From the NCBI GenBank assembly GCA_018712865.1, contig DVGH01000035.1, positions 1 through 57,050 of the forward strand: 57,050 bases of DNA. The letters are read 5' to 3'. Made by a program: the position numbers and the translations under genes. This DNA is from Scatavimonas merdipullorum (GTDB lineage Bacteria > Bacillota > Clostridia > Oscillospirales > Acutalibacteraceae). Shown one piece after another: positions 8,426 through 15,623 of this stretch. Under the pieces are notes generated by a model. That model ran no database searches, was not told where the DNA came from, and saw only the letters and a program-made list of their open reading frames with translations. The number at the start of each line of letters is the position of its first letter. Position 1 is the stretch's first letter.

Positions 8426-8770
8426 TTAAAAATTGCGGCCGTTGTGCCCCCAGTACGGCGTTTCTTCATACTGCACATAGGTTCTGCCCGGGGAAATCCC
8501 CAGCACGTCCTGCATAATGGCGCATATCTCTGCCGTCAGCGCCTGATATGCCTGCGGCGTGGATTTGCCGAAAAGCTTAACCTCCGTAAAGGCCGTAGGG
8601 GCGTCGTTTGTTCCCTGAAAATACAGCCGGCAGCCTGGGGTAATACGAACCATCAGGTACGCTCCGCTTTTTCCGGGTAAAAGGGGGATTGCCTGATAGA
8701 GTCTGTCTTTCAGCTGGGTTTCCTGCTGCGGTGTAATATCTGTGCTGACCATTGCATGAATAAAAGGCAT
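8426..8770 (-). CDS. MIF/tautomerase-superfamily protein
   Basis: A 114-residue protein resembling macrophage migration inhibitory factor and phenylpyruvate tautomerase. After removal of the initiator Met, proline would be the first residue (MPFIHAM), the catalytic base of the superfamily. The C-terminus ISPGRTYVQYEE...WGHNG matches the MIF pattern ISPDRVYINYYD...VGWN. I chose the ATG at 8770 because it exposes Pro1 and has a GGGAGG about 10 bp upstream; a six-codon longer start is less likely. The natural substrate is unknown. Confidence 0.85.
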   Translation of the reverse strand: MPFIHAMVSTDITPQQETQLKDRLYQAIPLLPGKSGAYLMVRITPGCRLYFQGTNDAPTAFTEVKLFGKSTPQAYQALTAEICAIMQDVLGISPGRTYVQYEETPYWGHNGRNF

Positions 8771-8803
8771 ACTGTATAAACCTCCCAAAAATAAGATAAC
8801 TTT

Positions 8804-8832
8804 ATCATACTATATTCTTTATGGAAACACAA
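8804..8832 (-). promoter_or_regulatory. Sigma-A promoter of the MIF-like gene
   Basis: On the minus strand TTGTGT (8827-8832), 17 bp and TATGAT (8804-8809), about 35 bp before the ATG at 8770. Confidence 0.65.
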
Positions 8833-8882
8833 GCGCCTATACCCTGCCCTTGTTCCTTTTTTGACTTTTTTTTACAGCCCCC

Positions 8883-8911
8883 TTTATATTTTTATCCAAA
8901 TCATGTATAAT
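8883..8911 (+). promoter_or_regulatory. Sigma-A promoter of the aldolase gene
   Basis: TTTATA (8883-8888), 17 bp and TATAAT (8906-8911), giving a leader of about 70 nt before the ATG at 8988. Confidence 0.65.
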
Positions 8912-8987
8912 AAGCGTGTATCACATTGTCCCCGTTTTTCAAAAGTGCAGGGACGTGCGGAAAAATTTATAGTATGGAGTGATTAAC

Positions 8988-9854
8988 ATGCCACTGGTAA
9001 ATGCAAAAGACATGCTTACAAAAGCAAAGGCAGGCCACTATGCAGTCGGCCAGTTCAACATCAACAATCTGGAATGGACAAAAGCGGTCCTTCTGACTGC
9101 ACAGGAAATGAACTCCCCTGTGATTCTTGGTGTGTCAGAGGGTGCGGGCAAATATATGTGCGGGTATAAAACCGTTGTGGGGATGGTAAACGGCATGCTC
9201 GAAGAGCTGCATATTACGGTTCCTGTTGCGCTGCATCTGGACCATGGCAGCTATGAGGGCGCGTTGGCGTGCATAGCGGCGGGCTTCAGTTCGGTTATGT
9301 TCGACGGTTCCCATTATCCAATTGATGAAAACATTGCAAAGACAAAGGAGCTTGTAAAAATCTGCGCCGACAAGAACCTTTCACTTGAAGCGGAGGTCGG
9401 TTCCATTGGCGGCGAGGAAGACGGCGTGATCGGCGCGGGCGAGGTTGCCGACCCGAACGAATGCAAAATGATCGCCGACCTGGGCGTGACCATGCTGGCA
9501 GCCGGGATTGGCAATATCCACGGAAAATATCCCGAAAACTGGGCGGGCTTAAGCTTTGAAACGCTCGACGCCATTCAGCAGCTTACAGGCTCTATGCCTT
9601 TGGTTTTGCACGGAGGTACGGGCATCCCGGAGGATATGATCAAAAAGGCCATTTCCCTGGGTGTTTCAAAGATCAACGTCAATACCGAATGCCAGCTTTC
9701 ATTTGCCGCCGCCACCAGAAAATATATTGAAGAAGGCAAAGATTTACAGGGCAAGGGCTTTGACCCCAGAAAGCTGCTTGCGCCCGGCTTTGAAGCGATT
9801 AAGGCAACGGTTAAAGAAAAAATGGAGCTGTTCGGTTCTGTCAACAAGGCGTAA
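8988..9854 (+). CDS. fba: Class II fructose-bisphosphate aldolase
   Basis: A 288-residue zinc-dependent aldolase that splits fructose 1,6-bisphosphate into DHAP and glyceraldehyde 3-phosphate in glycolysis. Zinc ligands and active-site motifs are visible: HLDHG, EAEVGSIGGEEDG, GNIHGKYP and LHGGTGIPED, then the phosphate-binding KINVNTE. The ATG at 8988 has GGAG 8 bp upstream; a GTG three codons earlier would overlap that site. Length is normal for the Gat/Fba subgroup; the MPLVNAKDML start and the sequence favour Fba over tagatose-bisphosphate aldolase. Monocistronic. Confidence 0.95.
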   Translation: MPLVNAKDMLTKAKAGHYAVGQFNINNLEWTKAVLLTAQEMNSPVILGVSEGAGKYMCGYKTVVGMVNGMLEELHITVPVALHLDHGSYEGALACIAAGFSSVMFDGSHYPIDENIAKTKELVKICADKNLSLEAEVGSIGGEEDGVIGAGEVADPNECKMIADLGVTMLAAGIGNIHGKYPENWAGLSFETLDAIQQLTGSMPLVLHGGTGIPEDMIKKAISLGVSKINVNTECQLSFAAATRKYIEEGKDLQGKGFDPRKLLAPGFEAIKATVKEKMELFGSVNKA

Positions 9855-9876
9855 AAAGCGCTTTTTACACATGGCA

Positions 9877-9910
9877 AAAAGCGGAGGGAGTGTAGGCTCC
9901 CTCCGCTTTT
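9877..9910. terminator. Bidirectional terminator between fba and the glycosylase gene
   Basis: A perfect 14-bp stem, AAAAGCGGAGGGAG (9877-9890) with CTCCCTCCGCTTTT (9897-9910), and a 6-nt loop. It serves two convergent genes. Confidence 0.9.
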
Positions 9911-9936
9911 GTATTATAGATCCTGTTCTGCAATGC

Positions 9937-10785
9937 TTATGTAAACAGCGCAGGGTGCATCCGGCTGTAATGAAATAGGTATTGCTGCGCAATCCCTGCA
10001 TATTCCCCAAAATCCGACGGCTGCATCCCGGGCAGCAGCGTTTCCATGGCGCGCTTCATCCAAACATCCATGGGAAAGCACTCCAGGCGGTGCATGCCAT
10101 ATAAAAGCGTGCAGTCGGCAACCTTTGGGCCCACACCCTTTATCTGCATGCATACCTGCCGTGCCTGATCAAGCTCCATTGCAGATACCGCCTGCAGGTC
10201 AATTTGGCCGCTCGCAACCTTTTGCGCTGCGTCCAGCAGATATTTTGCCCGAAAGCCACTTCTGATGGGGGCCAGCTCTTCCACCGTGCAAAGAGCCAGA
10301 TCTTCCGGCCGGGGAAAGGCATGCGCGCCCCCATTTTCTTTTCCAAAAAGCACGCACAAGCGGTGGATCATCCCTTTTATCCGCGGGATATGGCTGTTTT
10401 GGGACAAAATAAACGAGCACAGGGCCTCCCATGGGTCCTGCCGCAGGATCCGTATCCCCGGGGCATAATCGGCGGCGGCCTTTAAAACGGGGTGCAGCTG
10501 GGACAGCGATGTGCGTATTTTGCCATAATCCAGCTGCAGGTCAAAATACTGCCGCCATCGCGCTGCCTGTGCCTGCTCTGCACCGGGGCGGCACGCTGTG
10601 TCTGTTATATATAAAATGTCCTGCTCCAGCCATGCCTGCGCTGTGCCGCCGAACACCTGCCCGGAAAACGAGCCATCCGGCTGCGCCTCCCACCGAAAGC
10701 ACTGCCCGCAGTCGAGCGTTTGCGCCAAAGTCAGATCCTGCACGCGGCCAAGCACCAGCGTTGTGGCGCAACCTTCCTTTTTCAT
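9937..10785 (-). CDS. OGG1-type 8-oxoguanine DNA glycosylase/AP lyase
   Basis: A 282-residue helix-hairpin-helix DNA glycosylase of the OGG1 rather than MutM type; it excises 8-oxoguanine and nicks the abasic site. The N-terminal part has CGQCFRWE, the middle WEALCSFILSQNSHIPRI. The HhH motif GVGPKVADC (near residue 220) holds the catalytic lysine, and the following aspartate is in MDVW (near 239), equivalent to Lys249 and Asp268 of human OGG1. The start at 10785 is close to a GGGGAG. It is divergent from the DUF6062 gene and shares a compact promoter region with it. Confidence 0.9.
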   Translation of the reverse strand: MKKEGCATTLVLGRVQDLTLAQTLDCGQCFRWEAQPDGSFSGQVFGGTAQAWLEQDILYITDTACRPGAEQAQAARWRQYFDLQLDYGKIRTSLSQLHPVLKAAADYAPGIRILRQDPWEALCSFILSQNSHIPRIKGMIHRLCVLFGKENGGAHAFPRPEDLALCTVEELAPIRSGFRAKYLLDAAQKVASGQIDLQAVSAMELDQARQVCMQIKGVGPKVADCTLLYGMHRLECFPMDVWMKRAMETLLPGMQPSDFGEYAGIAQQYLFHYSRMHPALFT

Positions 10786-10814
10786 GCCTTGCTCCCCTTA
10801 AAAAATCTGCAATG

Positions 10815-10847
10815 ATTATACCATACCGGCAAAGATTATGCTACAAT
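10815..10847. promoter_or_regulatory. Overlapping divergent promoters for the glycosylase and DUF6062 genes
   Basis: On the plus strand TACCAT (10819-10824), 17 bp and TACAAT (10842-10847) precede the DUF6062 gene. On the minus strand TATAAT (10815-10820) precedes the glycosylase, with only a weak -35. The elements overlap, so the two promoters probably compete. Confidence 0.5.
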
Positions 10848-10880
10848 ATAAAAAAGGAAACGACGGAAAGGAAGGACCGT

Positions 10881-11585
10881 ATGAAGGAAACCATCTGCAC
10901 CATACCCATTAACGACATATTCGGCCCCAAAGAAGGCTGTCCGGTCTGCCGTATGCACGACATGCTGGAGCAAAAATATGTGGAATATATCACCGGCGCC
11001 GCCATGATGGAGCCAGACGTACGTACAGAGACCAACCACAAGGGCTTTTGCCACACACATTATGAAAAAATGCTGCAATGCGGCAAACGGCTGCAAAACG
11101 CGTTGATTTTGGAATCCCACCTGCAGCAGCTTATTACGACATACTTTCCTGAAAAAATCAAAGGCAAGCCTGACAAAAAGCAGCTTTCACAGCTGCAGCA
11201 AATGCAGCACAGCTGCTTTGTATGCGATAAAATTGCCTGGGCGCAATCCCACATGTTTGAAACCGTCTTTCACAGCTTTGAAAACGACCCGGCCTTCCGC
11301 CGGCTGTACAGTGAACAGCCCTATATCTGCCTGCCCCACTATACACAGCTTATGCAGGCGGCAACAGCAAAAAACGGGATTGGCACAAAGGCCCTGGGGG
11401 ATTTTTATCAGCAAACCGCAGCCCTTGCAGGCAATTACATGAAAATGCTGAAAAAGGATATTTCCCATTTTTGCTCGATGTATGATTACCGCAACCGCGG
11501 CGGCGACTGGGGCAACGCCAAAGACGCGATCGAACGCTCTGTTTTATTTTTAACCGCAGAACCCCTGCAAACAGGGGATGCTTAA
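10881..11585 (+). CDS. DUF6062 family protein
   Basis: A 234-residue protein of a family common in Clostridia with no known function. Typical features are the opening MKETICTIPINDIF, then four Cys/His clusters: CPVC (20-23), GFCHTHY near 55, CFVC near 113 and ICLPHY near 150. Their spacing suggests bound metal, but this is inference. PDVRTETNHKGFC is a strongly conserved family segment. The ATG at 10881 has GGAAGG just upstream; the long in-frame extension before it overlaps the divergent glycosylase and is not coding. Confidence 0.85.
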   Translation: MKETICTIPINDIFGPKEGCPVCRMHDMLEQKYVEYITGAAMMEPDVRTETNHKGFCHTHYEKMLQCGKRLQNALILESHLQQLITTYFPEKIKGKPDKKQLSQLQQMQHSCFVCDKIAWAQSHMFETVFHSFENDPAFRRLYSEQPYICLPHYTQLMQAATAKNGIGTKALGDFYQQTAALAGNYMKMLKKDISHFCSMYDYRNRGGDWGNAKDAIERSVLFLTAEPLQTGDA

Positions 11586-11614
11586 AAGGAAGACTTGCAA
11601 AGTCTTCCTTTTTT
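11584..11614 (+). terminator. Terminator of the DUF6062 gene
   Basis: A perfect 13-bp stem AAAAGGAAGACTT (11584-11596) with AAGTCTTCCTTTT (11600-11612) and a T-run; it overlaps the stop codon. Confidence 0.9.
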
Positions 11615-11690
11615 GTTTGCCTAAACCTTCTGCGGAGTGCTTTAGCAAGCCCACATAAAGCTAAACAAAAGCAGGGTTTGGGACAAAGAA

Positions 11691-11718
11691 AAAAGGGGGA
11701 CAGCTACGTCCCCCTTTT
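11691..11718 (-). terminator. Terminator of the glgP operon
   Basis: AAAAGGGGGAC (11691-11701) and GTCCCCCTTTT (11708-11718) form an 11-bp stem immediately past the acyltransferase stop, with a run of A bases beyond on the plus strand giving a U-tract on the minus-strand transcript. Confidence 0.9.
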
Positions 11719-11721
11719 CAT

Positions 11722-12771
11722 TTAAAACATCCATTTGTTTAAAACGGCGTTATCCAGTTTTACAAGGAAAAACCCTGCTAATGACGTTAACAGCACGGTT
11801 AAAAGAAACAGCAGCGTTGCAGAAACCGTCCACCCGGGAAGCAGTGCTTCCGATAAAAAGGAAATTGCCGATAGAACCAGCGGGTGGGAATAAAACATAA
11901 AGTTTGCAATCCCTCTTGCATAGTGTGCCGCCTTATCCCTGCCTGTAAGCGGATGCTGTAACAAAAACAGCATGACAAACAGCAAAAGTGCATATAACCC
12001 AAATGTGATGATCACGTTTTTTTGCAAGCCAAAAACGGTTACCAGCGCAATTTCCGCTAAAAACAGTGCAACACCAGCAACCAGTCCCATTGTAATCCGT
12101 TTTCCCTTTATTTTTTTGCAAGCTGCATCGAGCACATACCCCAGCATATAAAATGGCAAGCCCATCAGTACAACGCGCCGGATTATTTCGAACTGTGGCA
12201 AATCAATCACCCATTGCACAACGGGGATCTGTTCTCCAATGGCATAATACGAGCAGCCCAGGCACCCCAGCGCATAGAAAGCCAGAGAAAGAACAAAAAG
12301 CAGCCGGAGCTGTTTGATCTTATAAAAAAGCGTCACAACAAATAAGCAGAAAAACAACGCCGGAAAAAACCAAAGCTGATACCAAGACCCAAATATAAGA
12401 TAGTTTTTTATACAGGTAATCGCCCAGTCTAAAAGCGATCCGTTACTTTTCAGGACAAGCGCCAAATTCATTAAAAAATAAACGGCGCTCCACACCGAAT
12501 AAACGGTCAACAGGCGCAAAAACGTTTTTTTAAACACGGGCTTTCCTGCCTTAAGCGCGCGTATGTAATAATAGCCCGACGTACAAAAGAAAAACGGTAC
12601 CGCAATTCTGGGAAAAACGTTGTTTATAAAAAAGGTCAGCGAATCGTTTATACCGGACAACGGATGTGTGTGGATCGATACTACCATCACCGCGCACACA
12701 AGCCGGAAAAAATCGATCGAACAGTTTCTTTGTGTATTTAAGGTCTTTACTGCCGTACTACGGTTACCCAT
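11722..12771 (-). CDS. Acyltransferase 3 family membrane protein
   Basis: A 349-residue polytopic membrane protein of the acyltransferase-3 family, which transfers acyl (often acetyl) groups to cell-surface sugars or peptidoglycan. The N-terminal signature IDFFRLVCAVMVVSIHTHP carries the conserved arginine and histidine, and PFFFCTSGYYY follows. About ten hydrophobic helices are visible. It is the last gene of the glgP operon, 19 bp after pyridoxamine kinase, just before the operon terminator. The acceptor is unknown; nothing in the operon suggests a surface polymer. Confidence 0.88.
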   Translation of the reverse strand: MGNRSTAVKTLNTQRNCSIDFFRLVCAVMVVSIHTHPLSGINDSLTFFINNVFPRIAVPFFFCTSGYYYIRALKAGKPVFKKTFLRLLTVYSVWSAVYFLMNLALVLKSNGSLLDWAITCIKNYLIFGSWYQLWFFPALFFCLFVVTLFYKIKQLRLLFVLSLAFYALGCLGCSYYAIGEQIPVVQWVIDLPQFEIIRRVVLMGLPFYMLGYVLDAACKKIKGKRITMGLVAGVALFLAEIALVTVFGLQKNVIITFGLYALLLFVMLFLLQHPLTGRDKAAHYARGIANFMFYSHPLVLSAISFLSEALLPGWTVSATLLFLLTVLLTSLAGFFLVKLDNAVLNKWMF

Positions 12772-12790
12772 GCTAACCCCTCTCTTACCT

Positions 12791-13627
12791 TTATAATTCC
12801 TTTAAAAACGGTTCAAAGCAAATCCCGTCCTGCGGCGGGACCGCAAGCCTTTCTGAAAGCAAGGTTGCCTTTGCAATAAACCGTCCCGCTTTGATGACAG
12901 ATTCCCGAAATTCCACGCCGTTTACAGCGTCTGCCGCAATAATCGAAGAAAATACATCGCCCGTCCCGGCGCGCTCCTTTCCGACCTTCAGGCCGCTTAC
13001 CGTGCAAAAGCTGACGGCGTCGTGGTCTTTTTCATACAAAAAGTTGGTCAGCTCTTCCCCGCGGGATATCCCTGTGATGACAACCTTTTTTGCGCCTGTT
13101 CTGCACAGCTGCTTTGCCATTTCTGTCAGCTTTTCCCTGCTGTAAATGCCTTTTTCAAACGGCGTGTCCGTCAAAAAGCAGGCTTCTGTTAAATTGGGAG
13201 TAATAATGTCGGCATATCCGATCAGGCTTTTCATGTTCCGGCACATTTGCCGGGTATAGGTAGAATACAGCTTTCCGTTGTCACCCATAATGGGGTCCAT
13301 AATAATTTTGGTCTGTTCTGTGCAAAACTGCGAAAAAAAGCGTTCCACAATCCCCATTTGCTTTTCTGACCCTAAAAAGCCTGTGTAGATTCCATCAAAA
13401 GTAAGCCCCAGCTTTTTCCATTTGGAAAAATACAGCTCCATTTTATCTGTATAATCGTCAAAAAAATAGTCTGCATATCCTGTGTGGTTCGAAAAAACCG
13501 CCGTCGGCATGGCGCAGCACTGTATGCCCATTGCCGAAACAATTGGCAGAGAAACCGTTATGGAGCATCTCCCAAAGCCTGAAAAATCATTGATCACGGC
13601 CATCCTTTTCTGTCTGCTTTCCGTCAT
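12791..13627 (-). CDS. Pyridoxamine/pyridoxal kinase
   Basis: A 278-residue ribokinase-fold kinase making pyridoxal or pyridoxamine phosphate from the vitamers. Signatures are AVINDFSGFGRCS at the N-terminus, MDPIMGDNG, TPNLTEACFLT and the anion-hole/catalytic segment GTGDVFSS. I chose the ATG at 13627 because GGAAGG lies 7 bp upstream; the TTG two codons earlier is less likely. It lies third in the glgP operon, and glycogen phosphorylase is a PLP enzyme, which suggests cofactor supply. A hydroxymethylpyrimidine kinase is the alternative, less likely from the sequence. Confidence 0.88.
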   Translation of the reverse strand: MTESRQKRMAVINDFSGFGRCSITVSLPIVSAMGIQCCAMPTAVFSNHTGYADYFFDDYTDKMELYFSKWKKLGLTFDGIYTGFLGSEKQMGIVERFFSQFCTEQTKIIMDPIMGDNGKLYSTYTRQMCRNMKSLIGYADIITPNLTEACFLTDTPFEKGIYSREKLTEMAKQLCRTGAKKVVITGISRGEELTNFLYEKDHDAVSFCTVSGLKVGKERAGTGDVFSSIIAADAVNGVEFRESVIKAGRFIAKATLLSERLAVPPQDGICFEPFLKEL

Positions 13628-13656
13628 CGGCAATCCTTCCTTCCCATAAAACGCTT

Positions 13657-13690
13657 ATGGCATTGCAGCCGGATTTTGCTGCAATGCCAT
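13657..13690 (-). other. 13-bp intercistronic hairpin between GH13 and pyridoxamine kinase
   Basis: ATGGCATTGCAGC (13657-13669) and GCTGCAATGCCAT (13678-13690) are perfectly complementary with an 8-nt loop. On the minus strand AAGCGTTTT follows, a poor U-tract. It may stabilise the upstream mRNA end or partly attenuate transcription into the last two operon genes. Confidence 0.6.
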
Positions 13691-13693
13691 GCT

Positions 13694-15556
13694 TTATATT
13701 TCCAAAAACGCGCAGGAAAGCGCGGGGATCCAAAGTTTTCCGTCAATAATCTGCGTTCCCAAAAGTGTTCTGCCATGGGCATATCCCGGTGGGATGTCGA
13801 TCGTTATATCCTGAAAGCCCGCGTTAAACGCACAAAACAGCGCCGTTTGGTTATCATGACGCACATACGATATATGCCTGCCGCTTGAAAATGCGTTGAC
13901 AATATCCCCTTCTTTGAGTGCAGAACATGCTTTTCTGAGCTTTCCAAGCTGCTTATACCAGCTCAAAAGCTCCTGGTTTTCATTTCCCCATGGGAAGCAT
14001 GCGCGGTTAAATGGGTCCCGATAGCCTTGCATGCCGGCCTCGTCGCCATAATAGATGCAAGGAATACCCGGGAGGGTATACAGCATGCCTGCCGCTACCT
14101 TCATAAGTTTGATCCCGCGTTCATATTGCTGCTGCGTCAGCTTTGTATTTGCCTGCCATTGTCTGTCCCTGCCGTTGAGCGGTTCGCCCGCCAGCACGGT
14201 CAGCGCGCGTTCCGTGTCGTGCGTGCCCAAAAGGTTCATCAAAACGTTAAGCACCGGCTTGGGATAGTTTTCCACAATACATAAAATGCGTTCCATCATA
14301 TCTCTGCCGTCGGCTCCGCGCAGAAAGTCAAGGATTGCCGCCCTAAATGGGTAATTCATCACGCTGTCAAGCTGGTTTCCAAGCAAAAACGCCCTTCTAT
14401 GGCCATAGCTTTCCTTATTGGATGCGTCCTCCCACACCTCGCCGAGCACAAGGCCTTCCGGGTTTTCTTCCTTTACCGCACGGCGCAGGTTTTCCAAAAA
14501 CGCATCCGGCAGCTCGTCGGCCACGTCCAGACGCCACCCGCTGTTGCCGTTTTTCATCCATTTTCTTACAATCCCGTTTTCGCCGTTGATATACTCGTTA
14601 AACTGTGGGTCGGTTTCGTTTACCTCCGGCAGCGTGTAAAAGCCCCACCAGGAATTGTACTGGTTTGGCCACTGGCTGAAATGGTACCAGCTGTAATAGG
14701 GTGACTCCTGGCTGTTATATGCCCCTACGCTGTCATACCTCCCCTTACGGTTAAAATAGACGCTGTCACTGCCGGTATGGCTGAACACGCCGTCGTTGAT
14801 GATATGGATGCCGCGCTTTTTCGCTTCGCTGCAAAGCGTTTGAAAGTCTTCCTCCGTACCGAGCAATGGGTCAATCTTGCTGTAGTCGGCCGTGTCGTAC
14901 CTGTGATTGGAATACGCTTCAAATATGGGGTTTAAATAAATACAGGTAACGCCCAGATCCTCTAAATAATCGAGCTTCTGCGTGATCCCCTGCAAATCGC
15001 CCATAAAAAAGTCCGAGTTTGTAATTTCCCCCTGTGCATTTGGCCACCACTGCGGCCCTTCCTGCCAGTTTTCATGGATTGTCCTGTCCTGCGGAATGTT
15101 TTCTTTTTTATTGCCCGAATAATAAAACCTGTCGGGAAAGATCTGGTACATAACGCCGCCAACGGGCCATTTGGGCGTCTGAAAGCCCTTTTTATAGCAG
15201 GTAATCTGCCAGGAGGCCCCGGTGCTGCGGCAGATTTCGCTTTTCTTTTCCGGCCCCGCGGGGTTGATATACCGCTCCCCCTCGTTGGTTTGCAGTCGGA
15301 ATCCATGCCAGTAAAGGCCAATTTTTTCCGTCGTGTAGTGGCATTCCCACACTTCAAAGCCCTCGCTGTAGATCCCGCACCAGAACATATTGCAGTAGGT
15401 CCAGTCCCCGTCAAAGTCATGCTTAATGTTCAACTCTGCCTTTGAGCAGCCTAAACTGCGCGGAAGGATAATCTTAAAATGGATGCGAGTATTTTCTTCC
15501 ACCGCGCCCATGGGGCTGCGGTAAAAGCTGTTTCTTGAATCGTATGGAACGTTCAT
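13694..15556 (-). CDS. Glycoside hydrolase family 13 (neopullulanase/maltogenic-amylase type)
   Basis: A 620-residue intracellular alpha-glucan hydrolase; no signal peptide is present. An N-terminal beta domain (about 1-130) precedes the catalytic barrel beginning VMYQIFPDRF. GH13 residues visible are the nucleophile Asp in GWRLDVADE (near 342), the acid/base Glu in GEVWED (near 371) and the Asp of LLGTHDTER (near 446). A C-terminal beta domain ends the protein. It sits 67 bp downstream of glgP, consistent with joint breakdown of glycogen or imported maltodextrins. Exact specificity (pullulan, cyclodextrin, maltodextrin) cannot be read from sequence. Confidence 0.92.
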   Translation of the reverse strand: MNVPYDSRNSFYRSPMGAVEENTRIHFKIILPRSLGCSKAELNIKHDFDGDWTYCNMFWCGIYSEGFEVWECHYTTEKIGLYWHGFRLQTNEGERYINPAGPEKKSEICRSTGASWQITCYKKGFQTPKWPVGGVMYQIFPDRFYYSGNKKENIPQDRTIHENWQEGPQWWPNAQGEITNSDFFMGDLQGITQKLDYLEDLGVTCIYLNPIFEAYSNHRYDTADYSKIDPLLGTEEDFQTLCSEAKKRGIHIINDGVFSHTGSDSVYFNRKGRYDSVGAYNSQESPYYSWYHFSQWPNQYNSWWGFYTLPEVNETDPQFNEYINGENGIVRKWMKNGNSGWRLDVADELPDAFLENLRRAVKEENPEGLVLGEVWEDASNKESYGHRRAFLLGNQLDSVMNYPFRAAILDFLRGADGRDMMERILCIVENYPKPVLNVLMNLLGTHDTERALTVLAGEPLNGRDRQWQANTKLTQQQYERGIKLMKVAAGMLYTLPGIPCIYYGDEAGMQGYRDPFNRACFPWGNENQELLSWYKQLGKLRKACSALKEGDIVNAFSSGRHISYVRHDNQTALFCAFNAGFQDITIDIPPGYAHGRTLLGTQIIDGKLWIPALSCAFLEI

Positions 15557-15623
15557 CTGCTCAACCCTTTCGGTATCTTAAACTGCAAGCCCGGCAATAC
15601 GGGCGGATGCACTGTGTTTTTCC

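Noticed and set aside
10431..10880. Long N-terminal extension of the DUF6062 frame
   Set aside because: It overlaps the divergent glycosylase gene and its promoter; the family start and a ribosome binding site are at 10881.
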